Source: Spirochaetales bacterium Spiro_01
Lineage (GTDB): Bacteria; Spirochaetota; Spirochaetia; Sphaerochaetales; Sphaerochaetaceae
Assembly: GCA_001604265.1 (NCBI GenBank)
Contig: LVBC01000188.1
Coordinates: forward strand, 1-7,977
Reading direction: 5' to 3'
DNA length: 7,977 bases
Shown here piece after piece: positions 1-5,733 of this stretch. The notes under the pieces are model-generated. The model was not told the DNA's origin. It did no database searches and saw only the letters and a list, made by a program, of their open reading frames with translations. Each line of letters begins with the position of its first letter. Within the stretch, counting starts at the first letter, position 1. The translations under genes were made by a program, and so were the position numbers.

Positions 1-660
1 CATTCTCGGAAGCGAGAGCTTCAGAAGTAGTTCTTCAGTGCTCCTGCCGATATCATCCCTCGTATATGGCCCCAGTTCAAATCTGTCGAGCTGGACAAGA
101 TGTGCCCTGGAGTCGCATTTCAGTCCGATATCCCTGGCAAGCGACCTGATATAGGTTCCCTTGCTGACAGAGAAGGATACTACTGCAAGGCCATCATCAT
201 ATGACTCGAGAGAGGCAGAGTAGACTGTGATCTCACGCTCTGGCATCTCGATATCCCTTCCCTTCATCGCCTCTCTATAGGCCCTCTTTCCATCGACATG
301 GATTGCAGAGTAGATGGGAGGAGTCTGAAGCTGTCTTTTCACGAATGAGGAAACGACACTCCTGACTGTCTCCTCGGAGGGAATTGGCGCAGTTGCGACC
401 ACACTGCCTTCAGGATCGAGAGTATCTGTCTCGGAACCGAAGCAGATTGTGGCCCTGTAGCTCTTGTCCATTCCTGAAAAGAGCGGATTGAGCTTTGTCG
501 CTTCGCCTGTGAGAACAAGCATGAGGCCGGTCGCGAATCTATCGAGAGTGCCCGCGTGTCCGACCTTGGAACCCCTGAAGTCCCTCTTTACCCTTCCAAG
601 GCTTCTGAATGAGGTCTCACCTGCTGCCTTGTCCTGGAGAAGTACGGAGAATCTACTCAT
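1..660 (-). CDS. truB: tRNA pseudouridine(55) synthase TruB, 3' end outside window
   Basis: Isomerises uridine 55 to pseudouridine in the T-loop of most tRNAs. My translation from the ATG at 660 gives 220 uninterrupted residues up to the window edge. Family members are about 290-315 residues, so the C-terminal part, including any PUA-like region, is missing. Visible family motifs are GHAGTLDRFATG (34-45, with the catalytic aspartate at D40), KSYRA (66-70, the active-site tyrosine), PPIYSAIHVDGKRAY (114-128) and SKGTYIRSLARDIG (166-179). The usual GTLDP appears here as GTLDR. The N-terminus begins with the short strand and loop expected for TruB, and an in-frame TAA lies eight codons upstream, so 660 is the only sensible ATG. 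The start overlaps the end of rbfA by 8 bp. A purine run GGGAAGGA directly abuts the ATG, which is too close for a normal Shine-Dalgarno, so translation is probably coupled to rbfA. Confidence 0.96.
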   Translation of the reverse strand, partial: MSRFSVLLQDKAAGETSFRSLGRVKRDFRGSKVGHAGTLDRFATGLMLVLTGEATKLNPLFSGMDKSYRATICFGSETDTLDPEGSVVATAPIPSEETVRSVVSSFVKRQLQTPPIYSAIHVDGKRAYREAMKGRDIEMPEREITVYSASLESYDDGLAVVSFSVSKGTYIRSLARDIGLKCDSRAHLVQLDRFELGPYTRDDIGRSTEELLLKLSLPRM

Positions 661-1006
661 TCCTTCCCATTGCCCTGTCGATTAGGGCATTTACTTTCTC
701 GCCCTCCTGGTAGCTTCTGTCTGCCTTGAAGGTGAGACGAGGTGTATTCCTCGTCCTGAGGATCTTTGCGATGTGGCCCTGGATGAAGGGGGCTGCACTG
801 TTGAGTGCCTCGACGCTTCTATCCAGGTCCTTCTCCATTGCAGTGGAGACGAGACAGGTCGCTGCAGTGTTGTCAGAGGCAAGGTGCACCTCTGTGATGC
901 TCGTGAAGGTAGATAGCTTCGGGTTCTTTATCATGCCCTTCACGATCATCGTGCTCACAGCTTCCAGTATGCGGCTTTCAAGCCTTGCTCCAGAGAATTC
1001 GCTCAT
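653..1006 (-). CDS. rbfA: 30S ribosome-binding factor A (RbfA)
   Basis: A small KH-like protein that binds the immature 30S subunit near the 5' helix of 16S rRNA and acts in late 30S maturation and cold adaptation. It has 117 residues, normal for the family (about 110-135). Visible family features are the N-terminal helix (RLESRILEAVSTMI), the beta-strand region TEVHLASDNTAATCLVS where the consensus has a strand, SxD and then A-VYVS, the helix ALNSAAPFIQGHIAKIL, and the C-terminal block RNTPRLTFKADRSYQEGEKV. The latter matches the usual R-x-x-P-x-L-x-F-x-x-D-x-S ending. The start ATG at 1006 shares bases with the infB stop (ATGA), and only a weak TGGA is found upstream, so re-initiation by ribosomes finishing infB is likely. 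The stop is TAG at 655-653, inside the first codons of truB. Confidence 0.95.
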   Translation of the reverse strand: MSEFSGARLESRILEAVSTMIVKGMIKNPKLSTFTSITEVHLASDNTAATCLVSTAMEKDLDRSVEALNSAAPFIQGHIAKILRTRNTPRLTFKADRSYQEGEKVNALIDRAMGRNE

Positions 1007-3624
1007 AGTTCAATATCCAGCTTTCTTGCAACTTCCATCTTGAGGACGAACTCAAGCTGATCTCCGATCTGGATATCCTGGAAGTTCTCGAGACCGACAC
1101 CACACTCGTAGCCCATGGTGACCTCCTTCGCATCGTCCTTGAACCTCTTGAGAGAGGACATTCTGATGTTCTCCTGGTTGATCTGGATGGAGTCCCTGAT
1201 GACACGGACGAAGCAGTTCCTTGTGACCTTGCCCTCGGTGATGTAGACACCGGCAACGACGCCGACCTTCGGAACACGGAAGGTATCCCTGACCTCGCCC
1301 TTTCCGATATCGACCTCCTTGATATCCGGTGAAAGCATTCCCTCCATGGCTGCCTTGACATCGTCAACGACATCATAGATGACATTGTACTTCTTTATCT
1401 CGACCTTCTCCTGCTCGGCAAGTGCCTGTGCCCTTGGTGTAGGTCTTACATTGAAGCCGATTACAAGTGCATTGGATGCGGCTGCAAGAGTGATATCGGA
1501 TTCGATGATGGCACCGGCTGCGGCCCTGATGACCTTCAATCGGATCTCGCTTGTAGAGAGCTTCTCGAGCGTTCCCTGGAGAGCCTCGACAGAACCTTGT
1601 ACATCGCCCTTGATGATGACGTTGAAGTCCTGGATCTCGCCCTCCTTGATCTTCTCGGAGAGGTTCTCGAGCGTGACCTTGTTGCCAGATGAACCGGCAC
1701 CGAGCTTCTCGAGCTCCTGGCGCTTTGCACCGATCGTCCTGGCCTGCTTCTCATCCTCTGTGACCTGGAACGGGTCGCCTGCGGATGGAATATCAGATAG
1801 ACCAATGATCTCGACAGGTGTGGATGGACCTGCCTCCTTGATCTTCTTGCCCTTGTCGTCGAACATTGCTCTGACTCTGCCTGGGTAGATACCTGCAATA
1901 AAGTAGTCGCCCTGATGGAGAGTTCCCTTCTGTACCATGACGGTCGCAACTGTACCTCTGCCCTGGTCGATCCTGGACTCGAGGACCTTGCCGACTGCCC
2001 TGCACTTCGGATTTGCCTTCAGCTCGAGCATCTCTGCCTGGAGAAGGATAGTATCGAGAAGATCGTCGATACCCTCCTTCTTGAGAGCAGATATCCTGCA
2101 GTAGAGTGTCTGTCCACCCCACTCCTCGGGAACGAGCCCTATCTCGGAGAGCTGCTGCATGACCCTTTCAGGGTTGGCTTCCGGAAGGTCGCACTTGTTG
2201 ATTGCAACGATGATAGGTACCTTTGCTGCCATTGCATGGTCGATTGCCTCTCTTGTCTGAGGCATTACGCCATCGTTGGCTGCAACTACCAGAACGACGA
2301 TATCGGTGACCTGTGCACCGCGCGCTCTCATCATCGAGAAGGCTGCGTGGCCCGGAGTATCGAGGAAGACTACATCGACCTTTCCAGGAACATGGACCTT
2401 GTAGGCACCGATATGCTGTGTGATGCCACCGAACTCGCCAGCAACGACATTGGTCGAGCGGATTGCATCCAGAAGCTTGGTCTTACCATGGTCGACATGT
2501 CCCATGATGGTGACGATAGGAGCTCTGGGCTCGAGATCCTCCTCCCTATCCTCCTCCTCTTCGATGATCGTCTCGTCGTAGAGGGAGACAAGGTGGACCT
2601 CACAGTTGTATTCGGAGCAGATGATCTCTGCTGTCTCGTGGTCGATCTGCTGGTTGATGGTGACCATCATGCCCATCTTGAAGAGCTTGGAGATGATATC
2701 TGCAGGCTTGAGATTGAGCTTCTTTGCCAGCTCTGCGACAGTGATGTTCTCCATGATATCGATGGACTTCGGAACAGCAGCGAGCTTGCTCTCTTCCTTC
2801 TTCTTGAGCTGATACTGGAAGTCGATCTCCTGATCTCTCTTGCTCCTGTAGTCCTCGTTCTTCTTCTTGGAATTGGCAGGAGTCTTCCTCTGGGTGCCCT
2901 TCTGGTTGAGATCCACACCTTCGCCTGATGCTCCCTGATTCGGCCTTGGAGCAAATGGCCTCTGTCCAAATGGTCTCTGACCATTCTGCTGGCCATTGAA
3001 GCCTGGCCTTGGTCCAAATGGTCTCTGGCCACCCTGGCCCTGTCCTCTGAACTGAGGTCTTCCACCATCCTCTCTGTTGAAGCCGCCCTGGCCTCTTCGA
3101 TCGAAGGATCCGAAGCTCCTCTGTCCTGGAGTCCTTGTAGGTCTTCCACCAACGATGCCGGCAACACGCGGCCTGTTGGGCTGTGCCGGAGTATCGGTCT
3201 TCTGTCCCGGTACAGGAGGAAGGTTGCCGCTCTTGATGATGACGGGACCGTTGTGGAGAGTGGATGCGATCCTCTCTCCTCTTATGATGTTCTTGTTGGC
3301 CTCGGGAGCGGATGCGCCAGTCCTGATAGGTCTCTTCACTACAGGCTTGACCTGTACAGCCGGCCTTGGAGAGACAAGAGGCTTCTCCTTCTTGATTCCC
3401 AGAGCTGGTGCAACGGTGACAGGCTCCTTGATCTCCTCCTTCTTCTCCTCTACCTTGGGCTCTTCCTTTGGCTTGATCTTGACAGTCACGGTCGGCTGTA
3501 CTCTCTTGATTACAGTGACCTTCGGCTGAGAGGAGACGGGGGCCTTTACAGGCTCCTGTTCCTTTATCTGCGGTGCAGAATTCCTCTTGATGATCGTTAC
3601 TTTAGGTTTGTTGTCGTTGTTCAT
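1003..3624 (-). CDS. infB: Translation initiation factor IF-2
   Basis: GTPase that delivers fMet-tRNA to the 30S subunit and promotes subunit joining. From ATG 3624 it has 873 residues. Residues 1-150 are Lys/Pro/Val-rich with repeated PKVT(I/V)IKR units, about 165-230 are Gly/Arg/Pro/Gln-rich with RPFG repeats, and about 290-342 form the IF2_N module ([20 protein letters not shown]). The G domain has G1 GHVDHGKT at 375-382, [10 protein letters not shown] as switch I, DTPGH at 422-426, NKCD at 476-479 (usually NKxD) and a SALKKEG G5 loop. Domain II ([17 protein letters not shown]), domain III ([16 protein letters not shown]) and the C-terminal initiator-tRNA domain ([17 protein letters not shown]) follow. 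An in-frame GTG at 3639 would add five residues. I prefer the ATG because [10 protein letters not shown] reads like a natural start, but the choice is open. The stop overlaps rbfA as ATGA. No ylxR or ylxQ lies between nusA and infB. Confidence 0.97.
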   Translation of the reverse strand: MNNDNKPKVTIIKRNSAPQIKEQEPVKAPVSSQPKVTVIKRVQPTVTVKIKPKEEPKVEEKKEEIKEPVTVAPALGIKKEKPLVSPRPAVQVKPVVKRPIRTGASAPEANKNIIRGERIASTLHNGPVIIKSGNLPPVPGQKTDTPAQPNRPRVAGIVGGRPTRTPGQRSFGSFDRRGQGGFNREDGGRPQFRGQGQGGQRPFGPRPGFNGQQNGQRPFGQRPFAPRPNQGASGEGVDLNQKGTQRKTPANSKKKNEDYRSKRDQEIDFQYQLKKKEESKLAAVPKSIDIMENITVAELAKKLNLKPADIISKLFKMGMMVTINQQIDHETAEIICSEYNCEVHLVSLYDETIIEEEEDREEDLEPRAPIVTIMGHVDHGKTKLLDAIRSTNVVAGEFGGITQHIGAYKVHVPGKVDVVFLDTPGHAAFSMMRARGAQVTDIVVLVVAANDGVMPQTREAIDHAMAAKVPIIVAINKCDLPEANPERVMQQLSEIGLVPEEWGGQTLYCRISALKKEGIDDLLDTILLQAEMLELKANPKCRAVGKVLESRIDQGRGTVATVMVQKGTLHQGDYFIAGIYPGRVRAMFDDKGKKIKEAGPSTPVEIIGLSDIPSAGDPFQVTEDEKQARTIGAKRQELEKLGAGSSGNKVTLENLSEKIKEGEIQDFNVIIKGDVQGSVEALQGTLEKLSTSEIRLKVIRAAAGAIIESDITLAAASNALVIGFNVRPTPRAQALAEQEKVEIKKYNVIYDVVDDVKAAMEGMLSPDIKEVDIGKGEVRDTFRVPKVGVVAGVYITEGKVTRNCFVRVIRDSIQINQENIRMSSLKRFKDDAKEVTMGYECGVGLENFQDIQIGDQLEFVLKMEVARKLDIEL
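2941..3045 (-). repeat. Degenerate short repeats in infB coding for RPFG units
   Basis: On the + strand the 15-mer TCCAAATGGTCTCTG occurs at 2965-2979 and again at 3013-3027, and a close variant (GCAAATGGCCTCTG) starts at 2951. Flanking CGGCCTTGGA / TGGCCTTGGT copies are at 2941 and 3005. Read on the coding strand these give (G)QRPFG(P/Q)RP-type units within the disordered N-terminal part of IF-2. The reading frame is kept throughout, so this is an in-frame low-complexity expansion and not an insertion. Copy number may vary between strains. Confidence 0.75.
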
Positions 3625-3634
3625 ATATTCTGAT

Positions 3635-3641
3635 ATCACCT
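3635..3641 (-). promoter_or_regulatory. Candidate ribosome-binding site of infB
   Basis: AGGTGAT on the minus strand is complementary over seven bases to the 3' end common to bacterial 16S rRNA (ATCACCT). It ends 10 bases before ATG 3624, rather long but usable. The GTG alternative at 3639 lies inside this motif and would rely on a weaker TAGG five bases upstream. This site is the main reason the ATG is preferred. Confidence 0.45.
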
Positions 3642-3648
3642 ATACCTA

Positions 3649-5148
3649 TTATTCGAATACGAACTCCGTCATGCAGTGCGGGCACTTGAGAGTTCCAGCT
3701 GGGAGAATCTGATGGCAGGTAGGACATTCGAACGAGTCCTCATACTCCTCCTCGACTGCAACACAGGAGTTGATCTCTGCAATCTCATCCTCTGTAAGGC
3801 CAAGACCCTCTCTCTCCTCATCGGACATGTTGAAGTACTCCTCAGCAGTATAGACATCCATTCTGTTGAGCTTGGTGACAAGTTCTCTGGAGAGTGGGAG
3901 ATCGGAGAGGAGGTTCTCGTCCTCGCTGATTCCAAGCTCCTCCTTGGTGTAGATCTTGTCCTCTGCGACCTCGTCTGCGATGAGGCCTTCACCGCCCTGC
4001 TCGAAGATGGCTTCTGCCTGGTTCCTGATCTCCTGGCTGATCTCCATCTGGTCATACTCGGCCTGTGTCTTGACCTCGATGGTCCAGTCACAGAGCTTCT
4101 TTGCAAGCTTTACATTGACACCTCTCTGGCCGATTGCAAGGCCGACCTGGTTCTCATCGACGATTGCAACTGCCTGACGTGCATCCGCATTGAGAACGAG
4201 TACCTTGTTGACTCTTGCCGGAGTGAGTGAATTGCTGATGAGCTGCAGTGGGTTGTCCTCCCACTTGATGACATCGATCTTCTCGCCATCGATCTCCTGC
4301 ATGATGGTCTGGATCCTGATGCCTCTGAGACCTACTGTTGCACCGATCGGGTCGATATCTGCAAAGGAGCGGACAGCTACCTTTGTCCTGAAGCCGGCCT
4401 CTCTGACGATGTTGACGATCTCGATCTGGCCGTTGTCGATCTCAGGTACCTGAGCCTCAAGGAAGGCCCTGACGAGCTCCGGAGAGGTCCTTGAGAGGAC
4501 GATCCTGACATCCTTCTTCGGCTTTCTGCCCCTGAAGCCGCCCATCTTCTGCAGATCCTCTGCCTTCTCGGCGTTCTCTACTCTCTCGACGTAGCACTTC
4601 AGACCCTCTCCAACTGTGTAGCTTTCCAGTGGGGAGATGTTCTTCTTGGGAAGGATGCCCTCTGTGTTGTTTCCAACGTTGAGGATGAGGTCGCCTGCAG
4701 GTGTCATCGAGTTGACGTAGCACTGGATGACCTTGCCCTCCTTGCCCTTGAACTCCTTGTATGTGTAGTTGTTCTGGATATCCTTGAAGGACTGCTGTGC
4801 CCTCTGCTTTGCAGACTGGACAGCACTTCTGTCGAAGGACTGGGGGTCGAGAGAGATGACAAGCTCGTCACCGATCTCGGCATCCTCGTTGAGCTCCTTG
4901 GCCTCGTCGAGAGGAATCTCTGTCACTTCGTTGTAGTAGTTGTCCTCGTCGACGACCACTCTGCTTGCGCTGACTTCCATGTGGATCTCGCCAGCATCCT
5001 CTGTGAAGCTGATGATTACATTCTCATCGGTTCCGAACTTTCTCTTGTAAGCGGCCTTGACGAATTCGCGTATTGTCTCCTCGACCATGTCCTTGCTGAT
5101 GTTCTTCTCAGCAATCATCTCATTGATAGCCTCAGTTAGATTGACCAT
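3649..5148 (-). CDS. nusA: Transcription termination/antitermination factor NusA with C-terminal zinc-ribbon-like tail
   Basis: NusA binds RNA polymerase near the RNA exit channel, stimulates pausing and intrinsic termination, and takes part in antitermination. The protein has 499 residues from ATG 5148. Order of parts: N-terminal RNAP-binding domain (about 1-125, starting MVNLTEAINEM), S1 domain (about 135-200), then KH1 with DPIGATVGLRGIRIQ and DVIKWEDNP and KH2 with LAIGQRGVNVKLAKKL. One acidic helical segment at about 412-466 resembles a NusA AR or helix-hairpin-helix repeat (LPLSRELVTKLNRMDVYT...LGLTEDEI). After a Glu-rich linker the chain ends with CPTC (475-478), ten residues, CPHC (489-492) and MTEFVFE, a likely zinc site not present in E. 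coli or B. subtilis NusA. An upstream in-frame start at 5208 is possible, but a strong GGGAGG six bases before ATG 5148 decides the start. It overlaps rimP by 17 bp; infB follows after 24 bp. Confidence 0.97.
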   Translation of the reverse strand: MVNLTEAINEMIAEKNISKDMVEETIREFVKAAYKRKFGTDENVIISFTEDAGEIHMEVSASRVVVDEDNYYNEVTEIPLDEAKELNEDAEIGDELVISLDPQSFDRSAVQSAKQRAQQSFKDIQNNYTYKEFKGKEGKVIQCYVNSMTPAGDLILNVGNNTEGILPKKNISPLESYTVGEGLKCYVERVENAEKAEDLQKMGGFRGRKPKKDVRIVLSRTSPELVRAFLEAQVPEIDNGQIEIVNIVREAGFRTKVAVRSFADIDPIGATVGLRGIRIQTIMQEIDGEKIDVIKWEDNPLQLISNSLTPARVNKVLVLNADARQAVAIVDENQVGLAIGQRGVNVKLAKKLCDWTIEVKTQAEYDQMEISQEIRNQAEAIFEQGGEGLIADEVAEDKIYTKEELGISEDENLLSDLPLSRELVTKLNRMDVYTAEEYFNMSDEEREGLGLTEDEIAEINSCVAVEEEYEDSFECPTCHQILPAGTLKCPHCMTEFVFE

Positions 5149-5635
5149 TCTTTTCCTCCCAGCGGTATGAAAGCTTCGCCTTCTGTATTTCGGAGAAAGA
5201 GAGAACAAGCTTCTCGAATCTCTCCCCTGTATCCTGAATTTCAGCCTCTAGCAGGCTGACAGTTGAATTCTCAACATTGTCGATGACGCCCTCGATCCAG
5301 GAGGAGTATGTCGAGGAGTAGACCCTCGCGACCTTCCCCTTGAAGAGCTCGAACTCGTAGAAGTCCTTGAAGCTCCTTGTAAGACCTGGGCTTGAGACCT
5401 CGAGTGACAGGTCTCTCTCTCCCAGAAGGAGCTGATAGCGTGGATAGACCACGTTGTAGACCATCGCGAGGTCATCTGTGTTCACTGCCCTTTCACTCGA
5501 GTAGACAGTGACTATCATCTGGCAGCCGCCAGGAAGGTCGTTGCGCACTGCATCGACCACCCTTAGGCCCATGGCCGAAATGAGTCCATCCAGCTCGTTG
5601 AAAAGTGCATTCTCTCTGATATCGTTGCTCAGCAT
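5132..5635 (-). CDS. rimP: Ribosome maturation factor RimP
   Basis: RimP (YhbC/YlxS family) binds the free 30S subunit and is needed for its maturation. The protein has 167 residues, normal for the family (about 150-170). The N-terminal alpha/beta domain (about 1-88) contains GLRVVDAVRN and ends in the hallmark LEVSSPGLTR (78-87). The C-terminal SH3/Sm-like domain contains FKGKVARVYSS, WIEGVIDNVE and the terminal I-x-KAKLSYRW block (consensus ends in I-x-KA-L). The start ATG at 5635 is preceded by GGAAAGGGACA, a reasonable Shine-Dalgarno at the edge of an intrinsic-terminator hairpin. It is the first gene of the rimP-nusA-infB-rbfA-truB series, the same order seen in many bacteria where rimP precedes nusA. 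The stop TGA lies 14 bases inside nusA. Confidence 0.95.
   Translation of the reverse strand: MLSNDIRENALFNELDGLISAMGLRVVDAVRNDLPGGCQMIVTVYSSERAVNTDDLAMVYNVVYPRYQLLLGERDLSLEVSSPGLTRSFKDFYEFELFKGKVARVYSSTYSSWIEGVIDNVENSTVSLLEAEIQDTGERFEKLVLSFSEIQKAKLSYRWEEKNGQSN
5155..5160 (-). promoter_or_regulatory. Shine-Dalgarno site of nusA
   Basis: GGGAGG on the minus strand stands six bases (AAAAGA) before ATG 5148. It is the strongest ribosome-binding site in the window, lies inside the last codons of rimP, and settles the nusA start at 5148 instead of the longer frame beginning at 5208. It suggests that NusA is translated more independently and more strongly than the coupled genes rbfA and truB. Confidence 0.85.
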
Positions 5636-5636
5636 T

Positions 5637-5661
5637 GTCCCTTTCCAAATAAAAAAGGAAC
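5637..5661 (-). promoter_or_regulatory. rimP ribosome-binding site with possible masking helix
   Basis: The minus strand reads GGAAAGGGACA before ATG 5635, giving a purine-rich ribosome-binding site at 5646-5639. The bases AAAGGGAC (5644-5637) can pair with GTTCCTTT (5661-5654) over eight positions with one G-U pair and a nine-base loop. GTTCCTTT is also part of the 3' arm of the terminator hairpin, so the two helices exclude each other. The pairing is seen on paper only; whether it forms is unknown, and similar AAAGG/CCTTT runs could match by chance. Confidence 0.45.
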
Positions 5662-5680
5662 CAGTTTGCTTGGTTCCTTT
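5647..5680 (-). terminator. Intrinsic terminator after mutS, probably also a leader attenuator of the rimP-nusA operon
   Basis: Read on the minus strand, AAAGGAACCA (5680-5671) and TGGTTCCTTT (5663-5654) form a perfect ten-base-pair stem with a seven-base loop (AGCAAAC), followed by TTTATTT. The U-rich run after the stem's CC is TTTTTTATTT. This is a standard Rho-independent terminator for transcripts moving leftwards out of mutS, whose stop is 42 bases upstream. The rimP ATG begins only 11 bases after the end of the U-rich tail, too little room for a separate promoter. Any transcript of the rimP operon starting upstream must therefore pass this hairpin. On the + strand the tail is weak and no + strand gene needs it. 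Confidence 0.88.
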
Positions 5681-5704
5681 ATTAAAAATAATTGAACTAT
5701 CTGT

Positions 5705-5733
5705 AATTTATATTTTTAAAGGTCAGCTGTCAA
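5705..5733 (-). promoter_or_regulatory. Candidate sigma-70-type promoter of the rimP operon
   Basis: The minus strand has a perfect TTGACA at 5733-5728, made by the last sense codons of mutS (ATT GAC AGC). TATAAA follows at 5712-5707 with a 15-base spacer, or TAAATT at 5710-5705 with a 17-base spacer. The region up to the hairpin is very AT-rich. A start of transcription would fall near 5697-5700, giving a leader of about 60 bases that contains the hairpin. The -35 match is exact, but the -10 box is either imperfect or not ideally spaced, so this is a prediction. Confidence 0.5.

Noticed and set aside
1915..2928. 337-residue open frame on the + strand, antisense to infB
   Set aside because: Its translation is rich in Asp, Leu and Cys with no recognisable domain, it lies fully opposite the conserved G domain and IF2_N region of infB, and it is explained by the codon bias (few TAA/TAG/TGA complements). 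No ribosome-binding site or promoter evidence supports it.
3625..3648. Independent promoter for infB in the nusA-infB gap
   Set aside because: The gap is 24 bases. TATAGG-like sequence is present, but no matching -35 box is seen in the nusA end.
3648..3657. Perfect 10-base palindrome TATTCGAATA at the nusA stop
   Set aside because: It encodes the last residues and stop of NusA, is AT-rich, has no loop or U tract, and is short enough to arise by chance.
5149..5208. Longer nusA reading frame starting at 5208
   Set aside because: The extra 20 residues are basic and unlike NusA N-termini, would overlap rimP by 77 bases, and lack the strong GGGAGG site that precedes ATG 5148.
5636..5722. Riboswitch, T-box or a tRNA gene (as metY before rimP in E. 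coli)
   Set aside because: The gap is only 87 bases, has no cloverleaf or CCA end, and no aptamer-like conserved core. Only the hairpin and promoter-like boxes are seen.
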